Assembly (NCBI GenBank): GCA_021151665.1
Contig: JAGKWW010000004.1
Span: 49,611 to 113,610, forward strand
Reading direction: 5' to 3'
Length of the DNA: 64,000 nt
Source of the DNA: Flavobacteriaceae bacterium
GTDB lineage: Bacteria > Bacteroidota > Bacteroidia > Flavobacteriales > Flavobacteriaceae
The notes beneath the pieces are model-generated. The model was not told the origin of the DNA. It did no database searches and saw only the letters and a list, made by a program, of their open reading frames with translations. The position numbers and the translations under genes were made by a program. Position 1 is the first letter of the stretch. Every line of letters starts with the position of its first letter. Positions 27,689 through 36,457 of the stretch are shown one piece after another.

Positions 27689-28327
27689 ATGCTTGAGTTC
27701 AAATTTTCAGGACATCTTTATGAAACCGGCACCGATGAGGCCGGGCGGGGATGCCTTGCCGGGCCTGTAACGGCCGCAGCTGTAATACTTCCGGAAGATT
27801 TTGAACTTGATTTGCTCAATGACTCCAAGCAGTTAACGGAGAAAGTGAGGGATCAGCTTCGCCCACACATTGAGGCAAAGGCGCTTTGTTACCACGTTAC
27901 ACACATTGACCCGGAAGTGATAGACGAGATTAACATACTCAATGCCTCTATTAAGGGAATGCAGGAATGTATAAAAAAACTCAGCCCCACACCTCAGTAT
28001 ATTATTGTTGACGGCAACTGTTTCAAGCCGGTAAACGATATTCCCTATTCTTGTATTATACAAGGTGACGGAAAATATATGAGCATAGCGGCAGCCTCGA
28101 TTCTCGCCAAAACCTACCGTGATGACTATATGATGCGTATTCATGAAGAATACCCAATGTATAACTGGAAAAGCAATAAGGGCTACCCTACTGCCGAACA
28201 TCGTGAAGCGATAAAAAAATACGGCATTACGCCATACCATCGCAAATCATTCCGCCTGTTGCCCGAGCAACTGGAAATCGAGTTCGACATTTTAGAGGAT
28301 GTCCACCTCACGATTTACAACCCTTAA
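27689..28327 (+). CDS. rnhB: ribonuclease HII
   Basis: Removes ribonucleotides misincorporated in DNA and RNA in hybrids. It has 212 residues from the chosen start ([21 protein letters not shown]), which fits the family and sits just after a -7 element. The catalytic acidic residues are in [12 protein letters not shown] (D and E near residues 16-17), IIVDGN (D near 112) and [11 protein letters not shown] (D near 140). Its last 36 bp overlap the end of lipB on the other strand, so the two genes converge with no terminator between them. Confidence 0.93.
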   Translation: MLEFKFSGHLYETGTDEAGRGCLAGPVTAAAVILPEDFELDLLNDSKQLTEKVRDQLRPHIEAKALCYHVTHIDPEVIDEINILNASIKGMQECIKKLSPTPQYIIVDGNCFKPVNDIPYSCIIQGDGKYMSIAAASILAKTYRDDYMMRIHEEYPMYNWKSNKGYPTAEHREAIKKYGITPYHRKSFRLLPEQLEIEFDILEDVHLTIYNP

Positions 28328-29014
28328 TTCGGCCTCAAATAACACCGCGAAGTGTTTCAGTAGTTTTTGCTTTACTTCTTCCTGGTCCAGTAGCCGCCCG
28401 AGCTCGGCATGCATCGAGGTTACCCCTTTTCCGCGAATTCCGCACGGGATAATATTATCAAAATACCCCAGGTCGGTATTTACATTAAACCCTAACCCAT
28501 GCATAGTAACCCAACGGGATGCCCTCACACCCATCGCACATATTTTTCGTGCAAATGGCGTACCTACATCCAGCCATACGCCGGTTTCGCCGTCACTTCT
28601 GGTTCCTTTTAAACCGTATTCGGCAATAGTCAGAATAACCATCTCCTCAAGCAACCGAAGGTATTTATGTATGTCGGTAAAAAAATTTTCTAAATCCAGC
28701 ACCGGGTACCCCACAATCTGTCCGGGCCCGTGATAAGTAATGTCGCCCCCGCGGTTTATTTTATAAAATACCGCACCCTTTTCTTCAAGCTGTTTTTCAT
28801 TAAGCAGCAAATTATGCTCGTCACCGCTTTTTCCCAACGTGTAGACATGCGGATGCTCGGTAAACAAAAAATGGTTAGGCGTAATCGTGTCCGATCCATC
28901 TCTTCTGTTCCGTATCTTGATATCGAGTATTTCTTTAAATAACGATTCCTGGTAATCCCATGCTCTTTTATAGTCCATCATCCCCAGGTCGGCCACTTCA
29001 ACGATCTTATTCAT
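28292..29014 (-). CDS. lipB: lipoyl(octanoyl) transferase
   Basis: Moves octanoate from acyl carrier protein to the lipoyl domains of 2-oxo-acid dehydrogenases and the glycine cleavage H protein. It has 240 residues from [11 protein letters not shown]; an alternative start two codons earlier (MGMNKI) is equally possible. Signature motifs are [17 protein letters not shown], the catalytic Lys in [14 protein letters not shown] and the catalytic Cys in [15 protein letters not shown] -7-like TAACTTTA near 29030 puts the transcript start just upstream, ruling out the much earlier in-frame Met. No lipA is adjacent. Confidence 0.92.
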   Translation of the reverse strand: MNKIVEVADLGMMDYKRAWDYQESLFKEILDIKIRNRRDGSDTITPNHFLFTEHPHVYTLGKSGDEHNLLLNEKQLEEKGAVFYKINRGGDITYHGPGQIVGYPVLDLENFFTDIHKYLRLLEEMVILTIAEYGLKGTRSDGETGVWLDVGTPFARKICAMGVRASRWVTMHGLGFNVNTDLGYFDNIIPCGIRGKGVTSMHAELGRLLDQEEVKQKLLKHFAVLFEAELRVVNREVDIL

Positions 29015-29095
29015 ACCCATAATTTTTTGTAAAGTTACAAAAAACCAAGGCTCGTTATCTTCAGAGGGCGGGTTTCGGTTTACCGCAAGAATCAT

Positions 29096-29103
29096 TATCT
29101 TTG
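29096..29103 (+). promoter_or_regulatory. -7 element of lysS
   Basis: TATCTTTG matches TAnnTTTG and is 21 nt before the lysS ATG. No exact TTG was found at the -33 position. It lies back to back with the lipB promoter region. Confidence 0.5.
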
Positions 29104-29124
29104 CACCCTTAATTTAAATATAGT

Positions 29125-30819
29125 ATGCAACTTTCAGAACAAGAAATTATCCGACGTGACAAACTGGATGTGCTGAGGAAACTTGGCATCAACCCGTATC
29201 CCGCAAACCTCTTTCCCGTAGACCATACTTCGAAACAGGTGAAGGAAAATTTTTCTGAAGGTAAACGGGTGGTGCTTGCCGGCCGCATGATGTCCGCCCG
29301 CATACAGGGTACCGCATCTTTTGCCGAGCTTCAGGACAGCGAGGGCCGTATACAGCTATACATAAACCGCGATGAGCTGTGCCCCGGCGAAGACAAAACA
29401 CTTTACAACGAAGTATTTAAAAAACTAATAGACCTCGGCGATTTTATCGGCGTGGAAGGTGAGCTTTTCACTACGAAGGTTGGCGAAATGACAGTAAAGG
29501 TTACGAACCTGACGCTGCTAAGCAAAACACTTCGCCCACTGCCGCTTCCTAAAAAAGATGCTGACGGCAACGTTTATGATGGTTTTACCGACCCGGAATT
29601 GCGTTACCGCCAGCGCTATGTAGACCTTGTGGTAAATCCGCAGGTTAAAGAGGTATTCATCAAGCGTACAAAACTGTACAATGCAATGCGAAGCTTCTTC
29701 AACGATCGCAATTATTTTGAAGTTGAAACGCCAGTATTGCAATCTATCCCGGGAGGCGCTTCTGCGAGGCCATTTATAACGCACCATAACTCGTTGGATA
29801 TTCCGCTTTATATGCGTATTGCCAACGAGCTTTACCTGAAAAGGCTTATCGTAGGTGGTTTTGACGGCGTGTACGAATTTTCGAAGAATTTCCGTAATGA
29901 AGGGATGGACCGTACCCATAACCCGGAGTTCACCGCTATGGAGATCTATGTAGCTTATAAGGACTACAACTGGATGATGGAGTTTACCGAACAACTACTT
30001 GAGCATTGCGCTGTGGCTGTAAATGGTTCGCCCGAAATTACGTTTGGGGAGCATAACATTAGTTTTAAAGCTCCATACGCAAGGGTTACCATGACCGATG
30101 CAATTAAGCAATTTACCGGCTTCGATATCACCGGGAAAACCGAACAGGAATTATTTGAAGCCGCACAAGGCATGGGCATCCAGGTAGATGAAACAATGGG
30201 CAAAGGCAAACTGATCGACGAGATATTTGGCGAGAAGTGCGAGGGCAACTTTATACAGCCTACGTTTATTACCGATTACCCGAAAGAGATGAGCCCGCTT
30301 TGTAAAGAGCACCGTGATAATCCGGAACTTACAGAGCGTTTTGAGCTGATGGTGTGCGGAAAAGAAATAGCCAATGCTTACAGCGAGTTGAACGACCCTA
30401 TAGACCAGCGTGAACGTTTTGAGGCACAGCTGCGCCTGAGTGAGCGTGGGGATGTGGAGGCAGCACAGTTTATCGACTATGATTTTCTACGTGCTTTGGA
30501 ATATGGTATGCCGCCAACATCGGGGCTTGGCATTGGCATGGACAGGCTTATTATGTTCCTGACAAACAACCCTTCGATACAGGAAGTACTGTTTTTCCCG
30601 CAAATGAAGCCTGAGAAAAAGCAACTTGAGCTTACCGAAGATGAAAAGGTAATTGCCGAATTGCTGAAAACCAGCACGCAGTTGGCGCTTGATGTATTAA
30701 AAACACAGGCTGGCCTGAGCGGAAAAAAATGGGATGCCGCCATGAAAGGCCTCTCTAAGCACGGGCTTATAAAAGTTGTGGTAGAAGGAGACAGCAAGAC
30801 AGTAGAATATAAGGGATAA
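29125..30819 (+). CDS. lysS: lysyl-tRNA synthetase, class II
   Basis: Charges tRNA-Lys. It has 564 residues. The N-terminal OB fold binds the anticodon (about 55-150, KRVVLAGRMMSARIQGTASFAELQDSEG). The class II catalytic core has motif 2 (FSKNFRNEGMDRTHNPEFT, about residue 252-270) and motif 3 (PPTSGLGIGMDRLIMFLT, about residue 455-472). A C-terminal extension of about 70 residues (KVIAELLKTSTQLALDVLK ...) follows, as is usual for Bacteroidota LysS. Stand-alone transcript ending at a bidirectional terminator. Confidence 0.97.
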   Translation: MQLSEQEIIRRDKLDVLRKLGINPYPANLFPVDHTSKQVKENFSEGKRVVLAGRMMSARIQGTASFAELQDSEGRIQLYINRDELCPGEDKTLYNEVFKKLIDLGDFIGVEGELFTTKVGEMTVKVTNLTLLSKTLRPLPLPKKDADGNVYDGFTDPELRYRQRYVDLVVNPQVKEVFIKRTKLYNAMRSFFNDRNYFEVETPVLQSIPGGASARPFITHHNSLDIPLYMRIANELYLKRLIVGGFDGVYEFSKNFRNEGMDRTHNPEFTAMEIYVAYKDYNWMMEFTEQLLEHCAVAVNGSPEITFGEHNISFKAPYARVTMTDAIKQFTGFDITGKTEQELFEAAQGMGIQVDETMGKGKLIDEIFGEKCEGNFIQPTFITDYPKEMSPLCKEHRDNPELTERFELMVCGKEIANAYSELNDPIDQRERFEAQLRLSERGDVEAAQFIDYDFLRALEYGMPPTSGLGIGMDRLIMFLTNNPSIQEVLFFPQMKPEKKQLELTEDEKVIAELLKTSTQLALDVLKTQAGLSGKKWDAAMKGLSKHGLIKVVVEGDSKTVEYKG

Positions 30820-30834
30820 CATTCCAATGACATA

Positions 30835-30864
30835 AATAAAGGCTGCCGATTGGCAGCCTTTATT
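30835..30864. terminator. bidirectional terminator between lysS and the barrel gene
   Basis: Perfect 13-bp stem AATAAAGGCTGCC / GGCAGCCTTTATT with loop GATT; AT-rich tails on both sides. It can end both lysS (plus) and the copper-type operon (minus). Confidence 0.9.
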
Positions 30865-30872
30865 ATTTAAAA

Positions 30873-31805
30873 TCACAAACTATAATTTAGGTTGACCGAC
30901 CATCGGTAATTGGCCTCTACCCTTCCGCCCGTAAGGTTCTGACTGATGGGCAGCATACCGTTTACGCCAAGGGAAAATTTACCAAGTCCGGCCTCTACTC
31001 CAGCTTTTCCGAAAAGTGCCCTACCGGCAGTATCAGGAAGCGCTTCGCCAAACTGTTTGTTGGCATCATATACTTCACCCGCTATTCCCGCTTGCGGTAC
31101 TATAGTAAGTTTCGGCTGCTCGATCACATAAAAGAACGTCGCGGCATAATTAAGCTGGTTGCCAAAACGGTACTCCTTGTCATTGGTGGTTTTTACCACA
31201 TAATTTACCATGGTATTTAAGCCTAGGCTTTTCCGCCGGAGTACATATTCGACGGCGGCGATATAATCCCAGCTGCCGGTACCCACCTGAAAGCTCGGGT
31301 TCACGCTGCCATTGTTATCAGCCTTGTATTTCCCCGTCGGCGCTTTTATACCTCCCCCTATCTGAAGTGTATGGGCATAAACTGCCGTATCATTAACCGT
31401 TTGTGCTACAGTATAAAACCCGAGCAACGTAATATCTCCCAGCCCGCTAATCTCCTGGTGTCCTGTGGTAAGTTCGCGGTTATGAAAGTGATACGGCACC
31501 TGCACCGAAAGCTGGACTTTTTTGCCAACAGGGATCCGTCCCCACGCCTGTATCGTATTGAAATTCTCATCAACCCAAGGTGAATTATTGAAGACACCGT
31601 TGCGGCTGGAATAGCTTTGGTGAAAGTAGCGTAGGCCGATAAAGTTCTGGTCGATCATAGAACTGAACCCCATGCCGCCGCCACTAGCCGAGCAGCCACA
31701 CGCATCGCAGTAATACATATAAGGTTTGTATCCTTTGATGGGGCCACCGGTCGCTGCAACCATCAACGGAATAGCCCATACTATCATTAAAATTATCTTT
31801 TTCAT
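30873..31805 (-). CDS. outer-membrane beta-barrel protein with N-terminal CDACGCS motif, in MbnP/MauG operon
   Basis: A 310-residue exported protein: signal peptide (about 1-18), then a short Cys-rich segment YYCDACGCSASGGG (residues 31-45), then a beta-barrel-like chain with many aromatic strands ending RWSVNLNYSL. Its ATG overlaps the TGA of the upstream MauG-like gene by one base, so translation is coupled. Proteins of this kind are usually annotated as transporter or hypothetical next to di-haem peroxidase-like genes. A role in copper handling across the outer membrane is inferred only from the operon and the cysteines. Confidence 0.6.
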   Translation of the reverse strand: MKKIILMIVWAIPLMVAATGGPIKGYKPYMYYCDACGCSASGGGMGFSSMIDQNFIGLRYFHQSYSSRNGVFNNSPWVDENFNTIQAWGRIPVGKKVQLSVQVPYHFHNRELTTGHQEISGLGDITLLGFYTVAQTVNDTAVYAHTLQIGGGIKAPTGKYKADNNGSVNPSFQVGTGSWDYIAAVEYVLRRKSLGLNTMVNYVVKTTNDKEYRFGNQLNYAATFFYVIEQPKLTIVPQAGIAGEVYDANKQFGEALPDTAGRALFGKAGVEAGLGKFSLGVNGMLPISQNLTGGRVEANYRWSVNLNYSL

Positions 31806-32902
31806 CAGGTTTGGTAATAAAATAATGAATTGCCAACGAACTCTTCGTCGGTCAGGGTTTTAAGGAACGAGATAATATCTTCCTTTTCCTGCTGTGTAAG
31901 CGGTATACCGGGTGCACCATCGTGCAGCAACTGCGTATCGATGTTTGGCGTACTGCTCATACCTGAGCTATAGAAATTAAGCACAGACTGCAACGATCCG
32001 AACCGCCCGTCGTGCATATAGGGAGCCGTGAGGGCCACATTACGTAAGCTTGGCACTTTAAATTTATAACGGTCTGAAGCGAAACCCGTCACCGTTTCCC
32101 TGCCTAAATCATTCAGGTTAGGATTCGGCGGTAGGCCGTTGTTGCGAAAGGTGTGGTCGGTAAAAAGGTCAGTCGCGTGGCACACCGCACAGTTTTGGGC
32201 AAACAGGTTGCGTCCGCGCAATTCCTGCGCGGTTAATGTCCCCCCCGGCTCGTTGCGCACATACTTATCGTACCGCGAATTGGCCGAAACCATCATAGTC
32301 ATAAATTGCCCGAGTGCTTTTAATATATTACCCGAGGTAACTTCGCCGTTAAATGCCTGCCGGAATAGCTTCACGTAGGCGGCATCCTGCTTCAGCTTTG
32401 CCGCAATACCCTCAAGCGTTTCATCCATTTCTTTGGGGTTATGGATAGGCACAATAGAGAGCATCTCGAGGCTGTTGGAAGCGCCATCATAAAAATACTC
32501 GCCCTGCCATGCCAGGTTTTGAACAGCCGGAGCATTACGGGTGCCCACCTGATCGTTTATGCCGTGGCTAAAATCGTGGCCATGATGCGTAAAAGCATAT
32601 CCCTGCTCATGGCAAAACGAGCAGGATATGGTTCCATCTGCCGAAAGGCGTCCATCATAAAAGAGCTTTCGCCCAAGCTCAAAACCTTTGGCTGTAGGTG
32701 GGTTTTGCGATATATCCTGTACGGGCACCGGGAAATTCGCCGGCACTTTAAATTCCATCGGCATGTTGATTTCCTCATAATCCGCATCCTCACTGCCACA
32801 AGAGATCTGCAGCGGAATAAGCATAACCAGCAATAAAAAAACGATAATGAGAAATTCAGGCCTGCTTCTTTTTTTAGTGGCCTGAATTGTCATTGTGTAC
32901 AT
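31805..32902 (-). CDS. MauG/MbnH-like di-haem cytochrome c peroxidase family lipoprotein
   Basis: A 365-residue periplasmic or surface lipoprotein (lipobox PLQISCGSED, Cys 35). Two c-type haem sites are present, CSFCH at 94-98 and CAVCH at 238-242, and the family motif PYMHDGRF occurs near residue 300. In methanotrophs MbnH, of this family, oxidises a Trp of its partner MbnP to kynurenine; the partner gene is directly upstream here. The ORF overlaps the end of the MbnP gene by 29 bp (20 bp if the second Met, codon 4, is the start). True hydrogen-peroxide reduction is the alternative function. Confidence 0.85.
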   Translation of the reverse strand: MYTMTIQATKKRSRPEFLIIVFLLLVMLIPLQISCGSEDADYEEINMPMEFKVPANFPVPVQDISQNPPTAKGFELGRKLFYDGRLSADGTISCSFCHEQGYAFTHHGHDFSHGINDQVGTRNAPAVQNLAWQGEYFYDGASNSLEMLSIVPIHNPKEMDETLEGIAAKLKQDAAYVKLFRQAFNGEVTSGNILKALGQFMTMMVSANSRYDKYVRNEPGGTLTAQELRGRNLFAQNCAVCHATDLFTDHTFRNNGLPPNPNLNDLGRETVTGFASDRYKFKVPSLRNVALTAPYMHDGRFGSLQSVLNFYSSGMSSTPNIDTQLLHDGAPGIPLTQQEKEDIISFLKTLTDEEFVGNSLFYYQT

Positions 32903-33695
32903 GTTCTACAGCAAACATCGCTGTTGTGTTAGACGCAATTTTTATCAGATTCTCCCCGCCCATAATGGCTGCCGAAGTGCCCGCAGCATTCAGGTTTTGG
33001 AACAATGAGATTTTATTGGACCCGTCCAGGATCAAGTTTGCATCCGATATCATGTGGATGCTTGGCGTGATATCCTGACGAACACGCGCTGTGGTTGGCA
33101 GGTTCAGGGTTACGTCACGGTAATTGTCCGTTGCGGTATTGCTTCCCTGGTGTACCTGGAAAGCTTTTGCTTCACCATTTTGCGGCGAGGTAAACGTCCC
33201 TTCAAAATTGATGAATTTATAACCTGTGCTCCATGTCCATGTAAGATCATATTGCGTTGCCAGGTCCCAGAAGCTCTGCTGTGCGGTTTCGCCCTGAAGG
33301 TAGCGCTGCTGATCTACACCTATCCCAAAACGAATTTTGGTATAGTTGCCTGCGGGCACATTGTCAAGGTGTACGGTATTAAGGTCGCCCGACTGGCTTA
33401 TTACAAAATAGCTTTCATTTTGAGGATAAGCATATTCGTTGCCGTTCTCGTCGATAAGCACAAAATTGCTTACAATATAATTCAGCTTGTTGATGGTCAG
33501 CGTTTCGCCATTACTGTTTGTGTATGATGTGCCCAACACCAGCGCATCGCCGGCAACGCCATTTTCAAAGAATACCTCGGCATCGCCGTAAGTTCCTTCA
33601 TAACCCGAATTGACACTATTGTCATTGTCGTCACATGAAACCAAAAGGATAGAGGCCGCCATCAGGGCAGCAAATGCATGATATAGATTTTTCAT
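32874..33695 (-). CDS. MbnP-like copper-binding lipoprotein
   Basis: A 273-residue lipoprotein (lipobox LLVSCDDND, Cys 21). It matches the MbnP pattern: beta-rich, with ETLTINKLNYIVSNFVLIDENGNEY (about 64-88) and the key region SFWDLATQYDLTWTWSTGYKFINFEG, where the Trp pair 153/155 is the kind of residue converted to kynurenine in studied MbnP proteins. The C-terminus is His-rich (VEHVHNDNSGH), probably metal-binding. It is encoded immediately before the MauG-like enzyme with overlapping ends, the usual MbnP-MbnH pairing. Confidence 0.8.
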   Translation of the reverse strand: MKNLYHAFAALMAASILLVSCDDNDNSVNSGYEGTYGDAEVFFENGVAGDALVLGTSYTNSNGETLTINKLNYIVSNFVLIDENGNEYAYPQNESYFVISQSGDLNTVHLDNVPAGNYTKIRFGIGVDQQRYLQGETAQQSFWDLATQYDLTWTWSTGYKFINFEGTFTSPQNGEAKAFQVHQGSNTATDNYRDVTLNLPTTARVRQDITPSIHMISDANLILDGSNKISLFQNLNAAGTSAAIMGGENLIKIASNTTAMFAVEHVHNDNSGH

Positions 33696-33763
33696 TTGAT
33701 ATGTATTTGTTAAGTAAAATGCATGGCAATACGCTTGGCATTACCAATAGATGTATTCTATTC

Positions 33764-34129
33764 TTAGCAAATAACAAGCGGAGGATGAAAAACAGCAGCA
33801 ATATTTCGCCCTTTATAAAGATCAGGACAGGAAATATACCCCCTGGCGCCTGCCACTACTGCAATAAGCGGAGTGAAATCCGGAACTAAGGGTAGTATAA
33901 ATTCGGCCTCCCCCGAAAAGGCTTTCTTTTCCTGAGAAGGTTTATTGTCATTAGCAGCGCGGGCAAGTTCTTTCTTCAGGTGGCATTTACCATTACAATG
34001 GAGCATTGGCTTCGCCTTATTTTCGCAGAGCTCCTTAGCAATATAATCATAATTGACAATATAGTCGATAACCGGGAACACCGGCTTCAACAAGACCATA
34101 AGTGCAAATATTGCAATAAGATGCTTCAC
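33764..34129 (-). CDS. small exported CNGKCH protein, probable metal-related, GTG start
   Basis: A 121-residue protein not assigned to a named family. The start is taken as GTG (VKHLIAIFALMVLLKPVFP) because it begins a signal-peptide-like or membrane segment and lies 4 nt after a TACCTTTG -7 element; a longer ORF upstream would include the promoter. It contains NYDYIAKELCENKAKPML, then CNGKCHLKKEL, and ends FHPPLVIC. The paired cysteines and His suggest metal binding. It precedes the MbnP gene by 68 bp on the same strand and is probably co-transcribed. Similar small proteins are familiar in Flavobacteria near copper or TonB genes (from memory, not checked). Confidence 0.65.
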   Translation of the reverse strand: MKHLIAIFALMVLLKPVFPVIDYIVNYDYIAKELCENKAKPMLHCNGKCHLKKELARAANDNKPSQEKKAFSGEAEFILPLVPDFTPLIAVVAGARGYISCPDLYKGRNIAAVFHPPLVIC

Positions 34130-34133
34130 GCCG

Positions 34134-34141
34134 CAAAGGTA
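34134..34141 (-). promoter_or_regulatory. -7 element directly before the CNGKCH gene
   Basis: TACCTTTG on the minus strand with 4 nt to the GTG start codon. The predicted transcript start falls on or next to the start codon. No well-placed TTG was found upstream. Confidence 0.5.
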
Positions 34142-34236
34142 CACGACAAAGCAACTGCGTAAAATTTTTTTTATTTTTTTTAAACCTTTTTCATTTAACC
34201 CCGTCTTATCGGTATAACATTTAAATTGATAAGAAG

Positions 34237-34665
34237 ATGAAAACTTGGATCTTAGCAGCAGCAATGGTTTTGGGAATGAGTATGTCAGCACAGGAAAAAG
34301 GCCCAAGGCCCGAACCGCTTAAACCGGAACAAAGAGCAGAACTGCAGGTAAAGAAAATGACACTTGCACTTGACCTGAACGATAAGCAGCAAAAAGACCT
34401 GAAAGAGCTTTTTATTGCCAAAGGAAAGGAACGTGAGGCCGCAAGGGCACAAATGAAAGCGAAAAAAGAGGCGGGTGCAAAAATGACTGCCGACGAGCGC
34501 TTCGCGATGCAAAGCAAAAGGCTGGATGACCAGATAGCCATGAAAAAAGAATTAAAAAAAATCCTGACTGCCGATCAGTACGCTAAACTGGAAACGATGA
34601 AAAAAGACCGAAAGCATGATTTCGGAAAACGCGAAAAACGTCATGACAAGCCGGGCAGGAGATAA
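34237..34665 (+). CDS. small secreted helical protein, Spy/CpxP-like
   Basis: A 142-residue exported protein: signal peptide MKTWILAAAMVLGMSMSAQ, then a highly charged helical body. Two LTxxQ-like spots, ALDLNDKQQKDLKEL (about 45-60) and ILTADQYAKLETM (about 107-120), resemble the Spy/CpxP and DUF4890 families, periplasmic chaperone-like proteins induced by envelope or metal stress. The C-terminus is very basic (KKDRKHDFGKREKRHDKPGRR). It is divergent from the copper-type operon, which fits, but does not prove, a metal-stress role. Confidence 0.7.
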   Translation: MKTWILAAAMVLGMSMSAQEKGPRPEPLKPEQRAELQVKKMTLALDLNDKQQKDLKELFIAKGKEREAARAQMKAKKEAGAKMTADERFAMQSKRLDDQIAMKKELKKILTADQYAKLETMKKDRKHDFGKREKRHDKPGRR

Positions 34666-34683
34666 TTTTTTAATGTTAAAGTT

Positions 34684-34713
34684 TTGAGTTCTTTAAGAAT
34701 TTGGTTAGATTTG
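34684..34713 (+). promoter_or_regulatory. promoter of the 34.7-kb small secreted protein
   Basis: TTG, 19-bp spacer, TAGATTTG; a full match to the consensus and identical in -7 element and spacing to the SusCD promoter. The ATG lies 30 nt downstream of the -7 element. Confidence 0.8.
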
Positions 34714-34743
34714 ACTTTCTAATTGCAAAACTATCTAAACATT

Positions 34744-35118
34744 ATGAAAAAAATAATTGCTATTTTCATCATGACACTTGGGTTTGGCCTTACAGCAAAT
34801 GCCCAGCAAAAAAAGGCAGCGGCTCCTCAGCCTGCCCAAAAAGAAGTGTCTAAAGAAACCGACGAGGAAAGATTTGAAAGGCTTGCTGCCAAAGACGTGA
34901 AAGCGCTTGGCGAAGTTATTGGCTACACCGGTACACAGGAGCGCGATTTTATGGGGCTTTTCACCTATAAATATCGTAACATGGCCCAAAACCTGAGCCC
35001 CGAGCGTAAGGCTAACTTAAGTGAGGTTATCGAGAAAAAGATCATGGCGTCGCTTTCTGCCCAACAGACGGAAAGGCTGGCCGCCAAGCCGGAGCTTATC
35101 AAAAAGCTTTCAAACTAA
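34744..35118 (+). CDS. small secreted helical protein of unknown function
   Basis: A 124-residue exported protein. The start is the Met of MKKIIAIFIMTLGFGLTANAQQ, a clean signal peptide, and agrees with the promoter. After an Ala/Pro/Lys linker there is a helical domain (DEERFERLAAKDVKALGEVIGYTGTQERDFMGLFTYKYRNMAQ ... LSAQQTERLAAKP) with a general likeness to Spy-type proteins (LSAQQTERL resembles LTxxQ). It follows the Spy-like gene but has its own promoter and terminator. Confidence 0.65.
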   Translation: MKKIIAIFIMTLGFGLTANAQQKKAAAPQPAQKEVSKETDEERFERLAAKDVKALGEVIGYTGTQERDFMGLFTYKYRNMAQNLSPERKANLSEVIEKKIMASLSAQQTERLAAKPELIKKLSN

Positions 35119-35136
35119 TACGTATTATAAATCATG

Positions 35137-35164
35137 AAAAGCTCCCTTTCGGGAGCTTTTTTTA
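35137..35164. terminator. terminator between the small secreted protein gene and hemL
   Basis: AAAAGCTCCC-TTTC-GGGAGCTTTT is a perfect 10-bp stem with a T-run on the plus strand and a shorter one on the minus strand, so it can serve both convergent genes. Confidence 0.9.
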
Positions 35165-35169
35165 TTTTA

Positions 35170-36456
35170 TCAGAATTGTGAAACAACTTTTTTTGCGGCA
35201 GCTATAGTGTAATCCAGATCGTCATAGCTAAGCGCATCGGTAATAAACCAAGTTTCGTAGGCCGACGGCGCAATGTAAACGCCCTCTTTTAGCAGGCCGT
35301 GGAAAAATTTCCGGAAGTATTCGTTGTCGCCTGCCGCCGCCGAAGCAAAATCTGTTACAGGCGATTCGCTGAAATGCAGTGATATCATAGACCCCCGCCT
35401 GTTTATTGTAAAAGCAATACCTGATTCGGCAAGCGCTTTTCTCAGGCCTTTTTCGAGGTACGCTGTTTTTTCTTCGAGCCTCTCATAGATTGCCAGATCG
35501 GCATTCAATGCTTTGAGCATTTCGAGGCCTGCCGCCATTGCCAACGGATTGCCCGAAAGTGTACCTGCCTGGTAAACCGGCCCAACCGGCGCAAGGTAAT
35601 TCATTATTTTCTCTGATGCGGCAAAGGCGCCTACCGGCAGCCCACCTCCTATTACTTTTCCAAAAGCAACAATATCGGCGTCTATACGCAGAAATTCCTG
35701 CGCGCCTCCCCTGGCAAGCCTGAAGCCCGTCATCACCTCATCAAATATCAACAACGTTCCTTCTGCTGTGCATAGTTCGCGCAACGATTCCATAAATCCT
35801 TCTGCCGGAGGAATGCAGCCCATATTACCCGCTACCGGCTCTATGATGACAGCAGCAATTTCGCCCTTGTTTGCTTCAAAAAGCGCTATCAAATTGCTGA
35901 TGTCGTTATACTTTGCCAAGAGCGTATCTTTCGCTGTGCCCTGCGTTACGCCGGGGCTGTTGGGCGAACCGAACGTTACCGCACCGCTGCCCGCCTGTAT
36001 AAGGAACGAATCAGAATGGCCGTGGTAGCAACCTGCAAACTTGATGATCTTTTCCCTGCCGGTATAACCCCTTGCAAGGCGTATGGCGCTCATACAGGCT
36101 TCGGTGCCCGAATTGACAAAACGGATCTTGTCGATATTCGGAACCATAGAGACAGCCAGTTCGGCGATCTCGGTTTCCAGCGCTGTAGGTGTACCAAAGG
36201 AGGTGCCTTTCTTTGCACGTTCAATTACGGCATTAACCACGGGCTCATAAGCGTGTCCCAGTATCATCGGCCCCCACGAATTAATATAGTCGATGTATTT
36301 ATTGCCGTCTTCATCGTATAAATAGGCGCCTTGAGCCTCTTTCATAAAAATTGGGGTACCGCCTACCGCTTTAAACGCGCGCACGGGAGAATTTACTCCC
36401 CCGGGTATTACTTTTTCAGCCTCAGCGAAAAGCCGGCTGCTTCTTTGATATAACAT
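35170..36456 (-). CDS. hemL: glutamate-1-semialdehyde 2,1-aminomutase
   Basis: Converts glutamate-1-semialdehyde to 5-aminolevulinate, the C5 route to haem. It has 428 residues, standard. The PLP lysine is K267 ([16 protein letters not shown]), with the upstream DEVMTGFR aspartate (about 239-246) and the [16 protein letters not shown] motif (115-130). It starts 1 bp after the upstream glucosaminidase gene, so the two overlap operonically though their functions are unrelated. No other hem genes are nearby. Confidence 0.97.
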   Translation of the reverse strand: MLYQRSSRLFAEAEKVIPGGVNSPVRAFKAVGGTPIFMKEAQGAYLYDEDGNKYIDYINSWGPMILGHAYEPVVNAVIERAKKGTSFGTPTALETEIAELAVSMVPNIDKIRFVNSGTEACMSAIRLARGYTGREKIIKFAGCYHGHSDSFLIQAGSGAVTFGSPNSPGVTQGTAKDTLLAKYNDISNLIALFEANKGEIAAVIIEPVAGNMGCIPPAEGFMESLRELCTAEGTLLIFDEVMTGFRLARGGAQEFLRIDADIVAFGKVIGGGLPVGAFAASEKIMNYLAPVGPVYQAGTLSGNPLAMAAGLEMLKALNADLAIYERLEEKTAYLEKGLRKALAESGIAFTINRRGSMISLHFSESPVTDFASAAAGDNEYFRKFFHGLLKEGVYIAPSAYETWFITDALSYDDLDYTIAAAKKVVSQF

Positions 36457-36457
36457 A

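Noticed and set aside
30873..34129. Methanobactin biosynthesis operon
   Set aside because: MbnP and MauG-like partners are present, but there is no mbnA, mbnB or mbnC; MbnP/MbnH pairs are common without methanobactin.
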